A DNA stretch of 64,000 nt from Pontibacter sp. Tf4 (lineage in GTDB: Bacteria > Bacteroidota > Bacteroidia > Cytophagales > Hymenobacteraceae): the NCBI RefSeq assembly GCF_014212495.1, contig NZ_JACKZC010000004.1:62001-126000 (forward strand). The letters are read 5' to 3'. The stretch's first letter is position 1; every line of letters begins with the position of its first letter. Below, in pieces: positions 1 through 9,161 of this stretch. The notes below the pieces were generated by a model. The model was not told the origin of the DNA. It worked only from the letters and a program-made list of their open reading frames with translations, and did not search any database. The position numbers and the translations under genes are program-made.

Positions 1-68
1 CTGCCTCATCCGCCTCATACAAACCTTTCTTCATTCCGCTCTGGTTTTAATACGCTTTTAGGGTTTTA

Positions 69-116
69 GTAACCCACTGAAAAATATTTTTAATTTTTTT
101 TCTGAAGGTGGGTTAC
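69..116. repeat. 9-bp inverted repeat upstream of the lipoprotein gene
   Basis: GTAACCCAC (69-77) and GTGGGTTAC (108-116) are perfect complements separated by a T-rich 30-nt loop, 60 bp before the lipoprotein start. It could be an end-of-transcript hairpin of a gene left of the window or part of the 5' leader. Nothing else in bases 1-133 can be supported as a gene. Confidence 0.4.
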
Positions 117-178
117 CTCTGTGCATTTCTGGTATGAAGTTCAAAATCGAAACCAAAACACTTAATTACAAACACAAA

Positions 179-382
179 ATGAAAAATCTATTTAAATTCG
201 CCGTTGTAGCTTTCGCTCTTGTTTCTTTCACTGCTTGCAACACTGAGCCAGCTGCTACTGAAACTGAAGACACTACTACAATCGAAGAAACTACAGTTGA
301 AGAAACTACAGTTGATACAACTGGTACTACTGTAGATACTACTTCTACAACTACTACTGACTCTACTACTGTTGTTCAGTAA
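179..382 (+). CDS. Small Thr/Glu/Asp-rich lipoprotein
   Basis: A 67-residue protein with a lipoprotein signal: Lys-containing start, hydrophobic stretch (residues 6-18) and lipobox SFTAC with Cys20 as the predicted lipidation site. An upstream in-frame ATG at 134 would bury the signal peptide behind 15 charged residues, so 179 is preferred. The mature part is low-complexity, built from repeated ETT, TVDTT and STTTT units, with no recognisable domain. It is probably anchored in the inner or outer membrane with an extended tail. Many Bacteroidota have such short Thr-rich lipoproteins of unknown function. A strong terminator follows 46 bp downstream, so it is probably a single-gene transcript. 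Function unknown. Confidence 0.75.
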   Translation: MKNLFKFAVVAFALVSFTACNTEPAATETEDTTTIEETTVEETTVDTTGTTVDTTSTTTTDSTTVVQ

Positions 383-428
383 TTAAAACCAGAACTTTAG
401 GTTAACATTTATAGTTCTAAAAACACAT

Positions 429-470
429 AAGAAGTCCCCCGGGCCACGGCACGGGGGACTTCTTATTTTT
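429..470 (+). terminator. Intrinsic terminator of the lipoprotein gene
   Basis: A 13-bp perfect GC-rich stem (AAGAAGTCCCCCG 429-441 pairing with 452-464) with a 10-nt loop, followed by ATTTTTAT. Confidence 0.9.
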
Positions 471-490
471 ATGCCATAATAAAATTTTAA

Positions 491-526
491 GCCGGAAAAA
501 AGGCCTGCTTTATAGTTCAGGCCTTT
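491..526 (-). terminator. Intrinsic terminator of the proline dehydrogenase gene
   Basis: AAAGGCCTG (499-507) pairs with CAGGCCTTT (518-526). On the minus strand the stem is followed by a T run, directly after the stop of the gene at 539-1723. The loop contains TATAGTT. Confidence 0.85.
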
Positions 527-538
527 GTTCTGGTTTTT

Positions 539-1723
539 TTATTTTGCCTGTTTGCGGCGTTTCATTTCTTTGCTGATGAGGGTAAACTCGCGGCTGCTCT
601 GTCCGGCTATGGCAGTATTCTCGTTGGCGCGGCGCAGTAAATACGGCATTACCTCTTTTACAGGGCCATACGGTACATATTTGGCCACATTGTAGCCTGC
701 ATTCGCCAGGTTATACGACAGGTTATCGCTCATGCCATAGAGCTGGGCAAAGTAGATTCGCTCATCGTTACGGGCAATGTTACTGTTCTCCATCAGCTCC
801 ATCAGCAGGTAGCAGCTATCCTCGTTGTGGGTACCGGCGCAAATAGCAATTCTGTCGATGTGGGCCACACAAAAACGCAGGGCATTGTCAAACAGCTCGT
901 CTGATGCATTTTTGGTAGGGTTTATCGGGCTCTGGTAGCCGGCTTCCGCTGCACGCTTACGCTCTTTCTCCATATAAGCCCCGCGTACCAGCTTACCACC
1001 TAAGTAATAATTCTTAGCCACAGCATTTTCGTAGTCGCGTTGTAATACTTCCAGCCGGTCGTGACGGTATAGTTGGTAGGTATTGTAAACAATGGCTTTC
1101 TCTTTGTTGTAGAGCTCCATCATTTCGTAGGTCAGGTTGTCTATGGTGTCCTGTATCCAGCTTTCCTCGGCATCAACAAACACACGCACATCGGCTTCAT
1201 GGCATCTTTTGCAGATAGTGTTCACGCGTTCGCGGCCACGGGCAAAAGCTGTTTGCTCGGTAGCAGTAAGTTGCGTGCCTGCCTGTACTTTAGCGAGCAG
1301 TCTGGTATCTATCAGCCCTGTTATCTTAAACACAGAGAATGGAATCGCCTTGTTGCCGCGTGCTTTTTCAACTGTGCGCAGCAGCTCGTTTAGGGTAGCA
1401 TCAAAGCTTTGCTCGTTGCCTTCGCCCTCTACCGAGTAGTCCAGTATAGTTCCGATGTTGTAGGCGCTCAGCTCTTTTATGGCACGCTCCGATTCTTCTA
1501 TTGTTTCGCCGCCGCAGAAGTGGTTGAATACGGTTGGCTTCACTATGAATTTAACCGGAAGATGCAGGTTAATAGCTGTGTTCAGAAGGGAACCACCCAA
1601 TTTTACGAATGTATTGTTGTTCATGGCTTTGAACAACAGGTAAGTTTTGTAAAGCTCTGCGTCTGATTTGGATGAGAATGCAACCGCAGTATTATCGAAT
1701 GATACGTTTGAAACAGGGTTCAT
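539..1723 (-). CDS. Proline dehydrogenase, monofunctional
   Basis: FAD-dependent oxidation of L-proline to delta-1-pyrroline-5-carboxylate, the first step of proline use as carbon, nitrogen and electron source. At 394 residues it is a stand-alone PRODH, not the long PutA fusion. Family motifs: VDAEE (183-187), KLVRGAYMEKE (244-254, substrate/FAD barrel strand), AGTHN (296-300), QLYGMSD (327-333) and the C-terminal helix YLLRRANENTA (361-371) with the Arg pair that binds the proline carboxylate. No signal or membrane segment. The ATG follows a TATCTTTG promoter element by about 20 nt, which supports this start. No P5C dehydrogenase gene is adjacent. Confidence 0.95.
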   Translation of the reverse strand: MNPVSNVSFDNTAVAFSSKSDAELYKTYLLFKAMNNNTFVKLGGSLLNTAINLHLPVKFIVKPTVFNHFCGGETIEESERAIKELSAYNIGTILDYSVEGEGNEQSFDATLNELLRTVEKARGNKAIPFSVFKITGLIDTRLLAKVQAGTQLTATEQTAFARGRERVNTICKRCHEADVRVFVDAEESWIQDTIDNLTYEMMELYNKEKAIVYNTYQLYRHDRLEVLQRDYENAVAKNYYLGGKLVRGAYMEKERKRAAEAGYQSPINPTKNASDELFDNALRFCVAHIDRIAICAGTHNEDSCYLLMELMENSNIARNDERIYFAQLYGMSDNLSYNLANAGYNVAKYVPYGPVKEVMPYLLRRANENTAIAGQSSREFTLISKEMKRRKQAK

Positions 1724-1744
1724 GTGTTAGTTTGTATTGCCGTG

Positions 1745-1752
1745 CAAAGATA
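1745..1752 (-). promoter_or_regulatory. Promoter -7 element of the proline dehydrogenase gene
   Basis: Minus-strand TATCTTTG matches the Bacteroidota -7 consensus TAnnTTTG, about 22 bp before the ATG. No convincing TTTG -33 element was found. Confidence 0.6.
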
Positions 1753-1860
1753 GTGTATCAGTTACAGTTATCCACTTGTTTTTTTGAAGGATTTAGGGAG
1801 CTAACCTACGCAGCAGCTGGCTTTTAAACATCTAATTATACTTTGCTGTTGTATTTGCAC

Positions 1861-1868
1861 TACATTTG
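1861..1868 (+). promoter_or_regulatory. Candidate -7 element for the DAHP synthase gene
   Basis: TACATTTG fits TAnnTTTG and lies 19 bp before the chosen ATG at 1888. A TTTG at 1842-1845 is only 15 bp upstream, shorter than usual. Confidence 0.5.
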
Positions 1869-1887
1869 TAAGTCAGCTGATATAAGA

Positions 1888-2982
1888 ATGGAATTTAAGC
1901 CTACTAATTTTTTCAGGCAGCTTGCCGGTGCACAGCCACGCCCTGTTATTATTGCCGGACCCTGCAGCGCCGAAAGCGAAGAGCAGGTGATGCAAACAGC
2001 TATGGCCTTGCGCGAGCAGCAGGTAGATGTGTTCAGGGCAGGTATCTGGAAGCCGCGTTCCCGGCCTAACTCGTTTGAAGGCATTGGCTTGCAGGGGCTG
2101 CAATGGCTGGGCCGCGTGAAGCGCGAACTGGGCATGCGTGTAAGTACCGAGGTAGCCACCGCCCGCCACGTAGAAGAAGCCCTGAAACAGGAAATTGATA
2201 TTCTGTGGATTGGGGCGCGCACCACCGTAAACCCTTTTGCTGTGCAGGAAGTGGCCGATGCCCTGCGTGGTGCCAATGTGCCGGTGCTGGTAAAGAACCC
2301 CGTTAACCCGGACCTGGCGCTGTGGATCGGAGCACTGGAACGCGTGTACAATGCGGGTATCACTGATATGGCAGCCATTCACCGTGGCTTTTCGAGCTAC
2401 GAAAAATCAAAGTACCGAAATGTGCCGCTGTGGCAGATCCCGATCGAGCTGAAATCGAGGTTTAAGCAGTTGCCGCTTATAGTTGACCCAAGCCACATTG
2501 CCGGTAACCGCGAGTTGTTGCTACCGGTTGCACAAAAAGCACTGGACCTGGGTTACGATGGCATCATGATAGAAACGCACCCTGATCCGGCCAATGCGCT
2601 GAGCGACCCGGAACAGCAGGTAACTCCCGCCGGTTTACAACAGATCCTGTCGCAACTACAGGTGCGCAAAACCACTTACGACGACCAGGAACTGATAAAC
2701 CTTGCCGAAAAACTACGCCTGCAGATAGACGAAGCTGACCAGCAGATACTACGGGCCCTGGCGCGCCGTATGGAACTGGTAGAGCAGATCGGACATTATA
2801 AAAAACAGAACAACGTGCAGGTGCTTCAGATCAGCCGCTGGAAAGAGATCTTCCGTAGCCGGCCCGACTGGGCAAAGGAACTGGGCATGAACCCCGACTT
2901 TGTAGCCGAACTATACCGCCTGATCCACGTGGAATCTATCCGGATGCAGACCAGGATCATGAACGACAAATCAGAGCTATAA
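1888..2982 (+). CDS. Bifunctional DAHP synthase / type II chorismate mutase
   Basis: Makes 3-deoxy-D-arabino-heptulosonate 7-phosphate from PEP and erythrose-4-phosphate, the entry to the shikimate pathway, and carries a chorismate mutase for the prephenate branch. The N-terminal KDPS/DAHPS barrel (residues 5-255) has GPCSAES (24-30), KPRS (55-58), VKNP (135-138) and DPSH (200-203). Residues 265-355 form the AroQ-type all-helical mutase domain. This fusion order is common in Bacteroidota. The start at 1888 gives the usual N-terminus; an upstream in-frame ATG at 1843 would overlap the promoter element. A terminator follows at once, so it is transcribed alone, 3 kb from aroB-aroA. Confidence 0.95.
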   Translation: MEFKPTNFFRQLAGAQPRPVIIAGPCSAESEEQVMQTAMALREQQVDVFRAGIWKPRSRPNSFEGIGLQGLQWLGRVKRELGMRVSTEVATARHVEEALKQEIDILWIGARTTVNPFAVQEVADALRGANVPVLVKNPVNPDLALWIGALERVYNAGITDMAAIHRGFSSYEKSKYRNVPLWQIPIELKSRFKQLPLIVDPSHIAGNRELLLPVAQKALDLGYDGIMIETHPDPANALSDPEQQVTPAGLQQILSQLQVRKTTYDDQELINLAEKLRLQIDEADQQILRALARRMELVEQIGHYKKQNNVQVLQISRWKEIFRSRPDWAKELGMNPDFVAELYRLIHVESIRMQTRIMNDKSEL

Positions 2983-2990
2983 CCTGAGAA

Positions 2991-3018
2991 AGAGAAGCAA
3001 CTATAGCTTCTCTTTTTT
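2991..3018 (+). terminator. Intrinsic terminator of the DAHP synthase gene
   Basis: AGAGAAGC (2991-2998) pairs with GCTTCTCT (3006-3013), then a T run. The loop contains ACTATA. Confidence 0.85.
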
Positions 3019-3035
3019 ATGAATGGCCGGCCGGG

Positions 3036-5735
3036 TTAGGCTATAGTTGTCTCCTTCCGCGACTTTCTGTTAAAAGTATTCTCTAAGAACACCAACGCAA
3101 ACATTAAAATACCAGTCCCAAAGGCTATAGCTAAATCTTTGATTTCCAGTGGCTGCAGGTCGAAGATATTGTTTACGCCCGGCACATAAATAACGGCAAG
3201 CTGCAGAATAAGCGTAAGGGTAGCCATGATAAAGAAAAGCTTGTTGGACCTGATAGACAGCGGAGAATAACCGTATGCCCGCAGGCCAAAGGCATTTCCC
3301 ATCTGCATAAAGCCTATGGTGGCAAAAATCATAGTTTGCCAGGCAGTGCTTTGTTCGTTGCCGGCACTCAGATAGTAACTACCGATAAGTAAGGTAACTA
3401 TAGCTATAACGGTTCCTGTCCAGGAGACATAGATTACCTCTGTTTTTGTTAGCACCGACTGGTCCGGGGCCCGGGGAGGTCGTTTCATGGTGTCGGCTTC
3501 AGCAGGTTCGGTGCCAAGGCCTAATCCCATCAAACCATCGGTCAGCAGGTTAAGCCAGAGCAGTTGCAGCGGGCTCAGCGCTACGGTTATGCCTATCAGC
3601 GGGGCACATAACATTGTCAGCACTTTGCCTAGGTTGCCACCCAACGAGAATTTAATGAAGCGCAGCAGGTTGTCGTAGATCACGCGGCCTTCTTCTACGG
3701 CAGCAACTATTGTAGCAAAGTTATCATCCAGCAGCACCATGTCAGATGCTTCTTTTGCCACATCAGTACCGGTAATGCCCATGGCCACGCCAATGTTGGC
3801 GGTTTTAAGGGCAGGAGAGTCGTTTACGCCATCGCCGGTCATGGCAACTACTTCTCCTTTTTTCTGCAGCATCTCTACTATCCGCAACTTATCTTCCGGC
3901 GAAACACGAGCGAAGATCGACACCCGTGCTATCACATCTGCCAACTCGTCTTCAGAAAACTTGTTCAGCATTTCACCGGTAACAGCTTCGGAGCTTTGGG
4001 TTATGTTAAGTTCCCGGGCAATGGCGGCGGCTGTAAGAGGGTGGTCGCCCGTGATCATGATAGGGCGAATACCGGCTGTGCGGCAGGTCGCTACTGCGGC
4101 TTTTACTGCAGCCCGCGGCGGATCTATAATGCCCATCATACCTACAAAGGTCAGGTCTTCTTCCAGTGCGTTTCCGTTGTTGTGGGGCTCCTGTAGTTCC
4201 CGAAAGGCGAGGCCCAGTACACGCATGCCATTCTGGGCCATCTGGTTATTTATTTCCAGCAGTTGTTCGTGCCATTCGGCGGTTATGCGTTCCGGTGCGC
4301 CGTCTACCCATACGTTGGTTGTGATCTTCAGTAAACTATCTACAGCGCCCTTGGTGCAGGCAATATAGTTGTTATCCGACTTAACATTGCGTAGCGCTGC
4401 GAGTTTGGTTGCTTCGGGTGTGATCTGGTGTACAGTGGTCATGCGTTTGCGGGTCGAGTCGAAAGGCTCTTCGTGCACGCGGGGTAATTGCTGTTCCAGT
4501 TCTTCTTTGCGGTAGCCAGCCTGCTGCGCAGCCAGAAGTAAGGCGCCTTCTGTTGGGTCGCCTATTACCTGCAGACTTTCTTCTGTACCGGTTTTTAAAA
4601 CGCTGTCGTTGCACAGCATACCTATAGTTAAAGCCAATGCTGCTTTGTGAGGTACATCTATAGTTTCGGCATGTTCCGGCTTAAAATCTATCAGTTCATC
4701 CGGCAAGCCAATGGTTGTCACTGTCATGCGGTTTTCGGTGAGAGTGCCTGTTTTATCAGAGCAGATAATGGTTACTGCACCCAAAGTTTCTACGGCAGGT
4801 AGTTTACGCATCAGAGCATGGCGTTTGAGCATGCGCTGTGCACCAATGGCCAGGGTTATAGTTACTACAGCGGGTAAACCTTCGGGCACCACAGCTACCG
4901 CCAGGCTCACTGCCGTCAGAAACATTTCGTCAAGCTCTTCGCCACCTAATACACCAATTACCAGCATAAGTGCGGCAGCTGCAAAGCCAAGTATAGCCAG
5001 TATTTTTCCTAACTGGTCCAGCTTTTTTTGTAAGGGTGTTTGCTTGTCTCCCACATCCTGCAGCAGGTTGGCAATTTTACCAAGCTCGGTTTTCATGCCG
5101 GTCTCAACTACAGCGGCAGCGCCCCGACCATAGGCTACGTTGGTGCCCAGGTAAAGCATGTTTGTGCGGTCCCCCAAAGGCATTTCAGGGCTCGGCAAGG
5201 CCTCCGTGCTTTTCTCCACTGCTTCCGATTCACCGGTAAGGGCGGCTTCCTGCACGCGCAGGTTGGCGCTCTCCAGTATGCGCATGTCGGCGGGTATTAC
5301 ATTGCCGGCCTCCAGTAACACCACATCGCCCGGTACCAGCTCTTTGGCTGATATCTCTTTAACGGCCCCATCGCGCCGGACACGCACCGTAGGAACCACC
5401 ATGCTTTTAAGTGCGGCCATGGCTTTTTCGGCGCGAAATTCCTGCACAAAACCCAGCACAGCAAATAACACCACTATGGCTACAATAGCGATCGTTTCTA
5501 CTTCTTTGCCCAGAAAACCAGAGATAACAGCTGCAACAATCAGGATCAGCACCATGGTTTGGGTAAATTGTTCCCACAGCATCCGCAGAGCGCTTTTGCC
5601 ACCACGTTCTTCCAGTTCGTTGTAGCCATACTGCTGCAGCCGTTCTTCAGCATCAGTACTGGTAAGTCCGTTTGCCGATGAAGATGTCAGCTCTCTGAGA
5701 ACTTCTTCTGTGGTTCGGGTATGCCAATTGTCCAT
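3036..5735 (-). CDS. Ca2+-transporting type P-ATPase (P2 family)
   Basis: ATP-driven cation pump in the inner membrane, most like the P-type IIA/IIB calcium ATPases. In order: N-terminal cation ATPase domain, M1-M2, actuator domain with TGES (167-170), M4 with VVPEGLPA (PEGL 284-287), phosphorylation site DKTGTLT (327-333), nucleotide domain, GDGVND (634-639), then M5-M10 with [11 protein letters not shown] (NLLTD 729-733). The PEGL and NLLTD motifs are typical Ca2+-site sequences. Length 899 residues is normal for the family. The ATG at 5735 is preferred over a TTG three codons upstream. Single gene, convergent with the DAHP synthase. The metal is inferred from motifs only; Mn2+ or Na+ transport cannot be excluded. 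Confidence 0.93.
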   Translation of the reverse strand: MDNWHTRTTEEVLRELTSSSANGLTSTDAEERLQQYGYNELEERGGKSALRMLWEQFTQTMVLILIVAAVISGFLGKEVETIAIVAIVVLFAVLGFVQEFRAEKAMAALKSMVVPTVRVRRDGAVKEISAKELVPGDVVLLEAGNVIPADMRILESANLRVQEAALTGESEAVEKSTEALPSPEMPLGDRTNMLYLGTNVAYGRGAAAVVETGMKTELGKIANLLQDVGDKQTPLQKKLDQLGKILAILGFAAAALMLVIGVLGGEELDEMFLTAVSLAVAVVPEGLPAVVTITLAIGAQRMLKRHALMRKLPAVETLGAVTIICSDKTGTLTENRMTVTTIGLPDELIDFKPEHAETIDVPHKAALALTIGMLCNDSVLKTGTEESLQVIGDPTEGALLLAAQQAGYRKEELEQQLPRVHEEPFDSTRKRMTTVHQITPEATKLAALRNVKSDNNYIACTKGAVDSLLKITTNVWVDGAPERITAEWHEQLLEINNQMAQNGMRVLGLAFRELQEPHNNGNALEEDLTFVGMMGIIDPPRAAVKAAVATCRTAGIRPIMITGDHPLTAAAIARELNITQSSEAVTGEMLNKFSEDELADVIARVSIFARVSPEDKLRIVEMLQKKGEVVAMTGDGVNDSPALKTANIGVAMGITGTDVAKEASDMVLLDDNFATIVAAVEEGRVIYDNLLRFIKFSLGGNLGKVLTMLCAPLIGITVALSPLQLLWLNLLTDGLMGLGLGTEPAEADTMKRPPRAPDQSVLTKTEVIYVSWTGTVIAIVTLLIGSYYLSAGNEQSTAWQTMIFATIGFMQMGNAFGLRAYGYSPLSIRSNKLFFIMATLTLILQLAVIYVPGVNNIFDLQPLEIKDLAIAFGTGILMFALVFLENTFNRKSRKETTIA

Positions 5736-5842
5736 ATAGATCAACTTTGGTGTGGTAGGTACTGTATAGCTTTAAAAGAACCGTATTGTTGCATTTCTGT
5801 TTTTAATTGTGATCAATATATGATGGCGGGAGCGGAGAATAC

Positions 5843-5874
5843 TTTGGTGCTGGCAGCTGCATCCTGTATCTTTG
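5843..5874 (+). promoter_or_regulatory. Promoter of the aroB-aroA operon
   Basis: TTTG (5843-5846), 20-bp spacer, TATCTTTG (5867-5874): a full match to the Bacteroidota vegetative promoter. Transcription should start near 5880, giving a leader of about 68 nt before aroB. Confidence 0.8.
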
Positions 5875-5947
5875 CTATAGTTGGTTATCCGGCAATCCGG
5901 TACCTGACAGAGCGCCTGCTACCAACAGGCCTGAAATGATCTGAACT

Positions 5948-6982
5948 ATGAATGATATACATATTGGTGCCGGTGCTTTAAAGGAACTGGGAGAACTGCT
6001 CAGAAACCGGGCATTCAGCAAAGTGGCCGTGCTGGTAGACGAAAATACGTTGCACCATTGTTACCCACTGGTAAAGCCGCATCTGCCTGCGCACGACTTG
6101 ATCCAAATACAAAGTGGCGAAGCTCATAAAACCCTGCAAACCTGCGAGCACATCTGGCAGCGCATGACCGACCTGAACCTGGACCGCTGGTCGGTGCTGG
6201 TGAACCTTGGCGGTGGCGTGATAGGAGATATGGGCGGTTTTTGTGCAGCAGTGTTTAAGCGCGGACTATATTTTGTGCAGGTGCCTACTACCTTGCTTGC
6301 ACAGGTAGATGCCAGCGTGGGCGGTAAGACCGGTATAGATTTCCATGGGCTGAAAAACCATATCGGCGTTTATAAAGAGCCTGTCGGTGTATTCATTGAT
6401 CCGGGCTTTCTGCAGACATTGCCGCAGCGCGAGATAAAATCAGGTTATGCCGAGATCATCAAACACTGGCTTATTGCTGACGGAGAAATGTTTCTGGCGC
6501 AGCGCCACATCGGCCTGTTTACCGAAAACTGGGAGGAGCTGATCAGGCACTCGGTAGACATAAAAGCAGCTGTGGTAGAGGCAGACCCCCTGGAAGCCGG
6601 TTACCGGAAAATACTGAACTTTGGCCACACTATAGGCCATGCCGTGGAAAGTTACCTGCTGCAGAAACCTGGCCGCGAACTACTTCACGGCGAAGCCATC
6701 GCCATCGGGATGCTGTGTGAAACGTACCTGTCGGTTAAAAAGGAGTTGCTTTCCAAAGAAGCGCTGGATAAGATAGAGACGTTTCTAGTGTCGGTGTACG
6801 AGAAGGTGGTATTTACAGAAGAAGACATTCAGGCTATGAGCCACCTGGCGCTGCAGGATAAAAAGAATACCGGCGCAACTATAAACTGTACACTCCTCGA
6901 AGCTATAGGCCGTGCCGTATACGATCAACCTGTTACTTTGCCTGAGATTCAGGAAGCTTTACGCTATTACCAACTTTTATGA
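5948..6982 (+). CDS. aroB: 3-Dehydroquinate synthase
   Basis: Second step of the shikimate pathway: DAHP to 3-dehydroquinate, NAD+- and Zn2+-dependent, cytosolic. The 344-residue protein has the NAD-binding GGGVIGD (88-94), DASVGGKTGI (121-130), SGYAEIIKH (165-173, the Glu is a Zn ligand), NFGHTIGH (224-231) and HGEA (247-250) with further Zn ligands. First gene of a two-gene operon. Its stop overlaps the aroA start (ATGA), which indicates translational coupling. Confidence 0.97.
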   Translation: MNDIHIGAGALKELGELLRNRAFSKVAVLVDENTLHHCYPLVKPHLPAHDLIQIQSGEAHKTLQTCEHIWQRMTDLNLDRWSVLVNLGGGVIGDMGGFCAAVFKRGLYFVQVPTTLLAQVDASVGGKTGIDFHGLKNHIGVYKEPVGVFIDPGFLQTLPQREIKSGYAEIIKHWLIADGEMFLAQRHIGLFTENWEELIRHSVDIKAAVVEADPLEAGYRKILNFGHTIGHAVESYLLQKPGRELLHGEAIAIGMLCETYLSVKKELLSKEALDKIETFLVSVYEKVVFTEEDIQAMSHLALQDKKNTGATINCTLLEAIGRAVYDQPVTLPEIQEALRYYQLL

Positions 6983-8205
6983 GCAACACCATTACACTGA
7001 CGCACCCAACCGGTGTACTTTCCGGAACTATAAACCTGCCTGCCTCTAAAAGTGAAGCTAACCGGGCATTGATAATAGCGGCCCTGGCCGGCGGCCACAG
7101 CACGATTGAAAACCTTTCCGAAGCCAACGATACCCAACTGCTGAACCGCCTGCTACAAAGCGATGCTGAAACTATAGATGCGGAGGATGCCGGAACTGTC
7201 ATGCGCTTTCTAACGGCCTATTATGCCATCACGGGGCAGCAAAAAACCTTAACAGGCACCGACCGCATGTGCCAGCGCCCGATAAAAGTGCTGGTAGATG
7301 CCCTGCGCGATCTGGGTGCAACTATAGTTTATTTGGGCGAAGAAGGATATCCGCCGCTGCAATTGCAGGGCTTCGCTTATTCCGGGGAGAAACACCTGAA
7401 AGTACGCGGTGATATAAGCAGCCAGTATATTTCTGCCTTGCTTATGATAGCGCCGCTGCTGCCCGACGGCCTTGTGCTGGAACTGGAAGGTAAAATAGGA
7501 AGCCGCCCGTACATTGAAATGACACTCGCGCTGATGCAGCATTTTGGCGTATCAGGCAATTTTGAAGACAACAGGATAGTTGTGCCAAACCAGAGCTACA
7601 GTCCAGCTACATTCCGGGTAGAGCCCGACTGGTCGGCGGCAAGTTACTGGTATAGTATGGTGGCGCTGGCCCGCGAGGCAGATGTTACATTGCCAGGCCT
7701 GAAGAAAGATTCGTTTCAGGGCGACAGCGCTATTGTGGATATCATGCGCAGACTGGGCGTGTACACAGAATTTACTCCGGAAGGCATCAGGCTGACCAAA
7801 AAACACTGCGAGAAAAAAGTAGCGTTTGATTTTACCAACTGCCCGGACCTTGCCCAAACTATAGTTGCCCTCTGCGCTGCCTTAGGCGTAACCTTAGAAA
7901 TGACCGGTGTGGAAAGCCTGCGCATAAAAGAGACCGACCGCATACAGGCTTTGCAAATTGAAGTGTTGGGAATGGGCGCATCGTTGGACGAAATGACACC
8001 CGGTGTTTTTCGGATGGAGCCAGCTATTATTACAAAACGTAAGCTTGCTTTCCGCACCTACCAAGACCACCGCATGGCCATGGCTTTTGCACCCATCTCT
8101 TTGCTGGAGCCTGTACAGATTCAGGAGCCAGGCGTAGTGCGCAAATCGTATCCAAGGTTTTGGGAAGATCTGGAGAAGGTGGGGTTTGGGGTAGTTAGGA
8201 ATTAG
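6979..8205 (+). CDS. aroA: 3-Phosphoshikimate 1-carboxyvinyltransferase (EPSP synthase)
   Basis: Transfers enolpyruvate from PEP to shikimate-3-phosphate, the sixth shikimate-pathway step. Visible motifs: PASKSEANRAL near residue 21 (Lys24 in the active site), DAGTVMRFL, QRPIKVLVDALR, GDISSQYISALL, RIKETDRI and YQDHRMAMAF. The 408 residues are slightly short for the family (about 430) but both lobes look complete. The start overlaps aroB by four bases. The gene carries several copies of the iterated ACTATAG motif, for example at 7857-7866, where it encodes Thr-Ile-Val with the ATA Ile codon. The stop codon lies at the edge of a heptamer array. Confidence 0.97.
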   Translation: MSNTITLTHPTGVLSGTINLPASKSEANRALIIAALAGGHSTIENLSEANDTQLLNRLLQSDAETIDAEDAGTVMRFLTAYYAITGQQKTLTGTDRMCQRPIKVLVDALRDLGATIVYLGEEGYPPLQLQGFAYSGEKHLKVRGDISSQYISALLMIAPLLPDGLVLELEGKIGSRPYIEMTLALMQHFGVSGNFEDNRIVVPNQSYSPATFRVEPDWSAASYWYSMVALAREADVTLPGLKKDSFQGDSAIVDIMRRLGVYTEFTPEGIRLTKKHCEKKVAFDFTNCPDLAQTIVALCAALGVTLEMTGVESLRIKETDRIQALQIEVLGMGASLDEMTPGVFRMEPAIITKRKLAFRTYQDHRMAMAFAPISLLEPVQIQEPGVVRKSYPRFWEDLEKVGFGVVRN

Positions 8206-8238
8206 GAATTACGAATTACGAATTACGAATTACGAATG
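8198..8238. repeat. AATTACG heptamer array (4 copies) at the aroA 3' end
   Basis: Four perfect AATTACG units at 8207-8234, preceded by a degenerate unit overlapping the aroA stop codon and followed by AATG. Confidence 0.9.
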
Positions 8239-8258
8239 TAAGTCTATACTACAAATAT

Positions 8259-8338
8259 ATTCGTTAGTGCGAGCTTGTAGCTCGTACTTATATTTAGCAA
8301 GAGAAAGTAAGTATAGCTACAAGCTCGCACTAACGAAT
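8259..8338. repeat. Long inverted repeat overlapping a gene end
   Basis: The arms 8259-8282 and 8315-8338 are 24-nt perfect complements. After two mismatches the pairing resumes for six more bases (TACTTA/TAAGTA), leaving a 16-nt loop. Each arm contains GAGCT-tgt-AGCTC or its complement, so each arm is itself a small palindrome with a 3-nt spacer. The right arm includes the last three codons (8330-8338) of the minus-strand gene. It may end both converging transcripts although it lacks a clear T run. Confidence 0.85.
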
Positions 8339-9118
8339 CACAATATTGTCAATCACCTGCTGCAAATACGCCGGACCCTTGGCTAACCTGCTTCCATACC
8401 AGCTAAACATTTCGCCATCCACCACTTTTATAGTTGCCTGCGGGCAAATTGCCTGAAACTCGGCGATGTGTTTTTCTTTGAATGGGTAGGGCTCAGATGA
8501 GAGTAAAATCAGCTGCGGATTGGCCTGCTGTAGTTGTTGGGTTGTTATTTCCGGATAACGCTCCAGGCTGGAGAAAACATTACTGAAACCACAGCGCTGC
8601 AGTATGGCATCTATAAAGTTATTGCCGCCCACGGCCATGTAAGGACCACGCCAGATAAAGTAAGCCGTTGCTATAGTTGGTTGGGCCAGTTGCAGCTGCT
8701 TAAAACCTGATGCTATAGTTTGGGTTAACTTCTTAGCTATAGTTTGGGTACCTGTTATTTCACCAAGTTGCTCCATCATTTCCAGCGAGTCTTCCAGGGT
8801 AAAGATGTCGCTCATCCATACCGGATATTTCTGCTGCAGTTGCTCAATGCCTTCCTTATAGTTCTCTTCCTTGTTCCCAATAATCAGGTCTGGCTGAAGT
8901 TGGTCGATCACATCGAACTTAAAATTTTTGGTGCCGCCAACTATAGTTTTCTGTATTACCTGCTCTTTGGGGTGTATGCAGAACTTGGTAACGCCTACGA
9001 TACGATCCGCTAAGCCTAAATCGAAAAGCAGCTCGGTTTGGGATGGCACTAACGAAATGATACGCTGTGGCAGAACTGGCAGCTCCACCTGTCGGCCCAT
9101 CTGGTCTGTGAAGGTCAA
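8330..9118 (-). CDS. BtuF-like helical-backbone metal receptor (ABC substrate-binding family)
   Basis: A 262-residue protein of the periplasmic-binding-protein-like II (BtuF/FecB) fold: opening TFTDQMGRQVELP, then RIISLVPSQTELLFDLGL, GVTKFCIHP, GGTKNFKFDVIDQLQPDLIIGNKEEN and a C-terminal domain ending near KGPAYLQQVIDNI. These match the cobalamin/haem/siderophore-binding type. There is no signal peptide, which is usual for this Bacteroidota subgroup and raises doubt that it acts as a periplasmic receptor. No ABC permease or ATPase is adjacent. The family alignment favours a TTG start at 9118; an in-frame ATG at 9100 would remove the first conserved strand. Ligand unknown. Confidence 0.8.
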   Translation of the reverse strand: MTFTDQMGRQVELPVLPQRIISLVPSQTELLFDLGLADRIVGVTKFCIHPKEQVIQKTIVGGTKNFKFDVIDQLQPDLIIGNKEENYKEGIEQLQQKYPVWMSDIFTLEDSLEMMEQLGEITGTQTIAKKLTQTIASGFKQLQLAQPTIATAYFIWRGPYMAVGGNNFIDAILQRCGFSNVFSSLERYPEITTQQLQQANPQLILLSSEPYPFKEKHIAEFQAICPQATIKVVDGEMFSWYGSRLAKGPAYLQQVIDNIVIR

Positions 9119-9150
9119 GGATGAATGAGTAATGATGAATGAGTAATTTG
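9119..9150. repeat. Degenerate GAATGAGTAATGAT repeat
   Basis: Two head-to-tail copies of a 14-nt GATGAATGAGTAAT-type unit directly upstream of the BtuF-like gene start. It resembles the heptamer arrays elsewhere in the window. Confidence 0.6.
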
Positions 9151-9161
9151 TAGGCTATAGT

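Noticed and set aside
1..69. Possible C-terminal end of an upstream gene
   Set aside because: Two frames stay open from the window start to about 60-70 bp; neither can be told from chance.
5721..5939. 72-codon frame, or its 39-codon ATG part, between the P-ATPase and aroB
   Set aside because: It overlaps the strong aroB promoter (5843-5874) and has no family resemblance.
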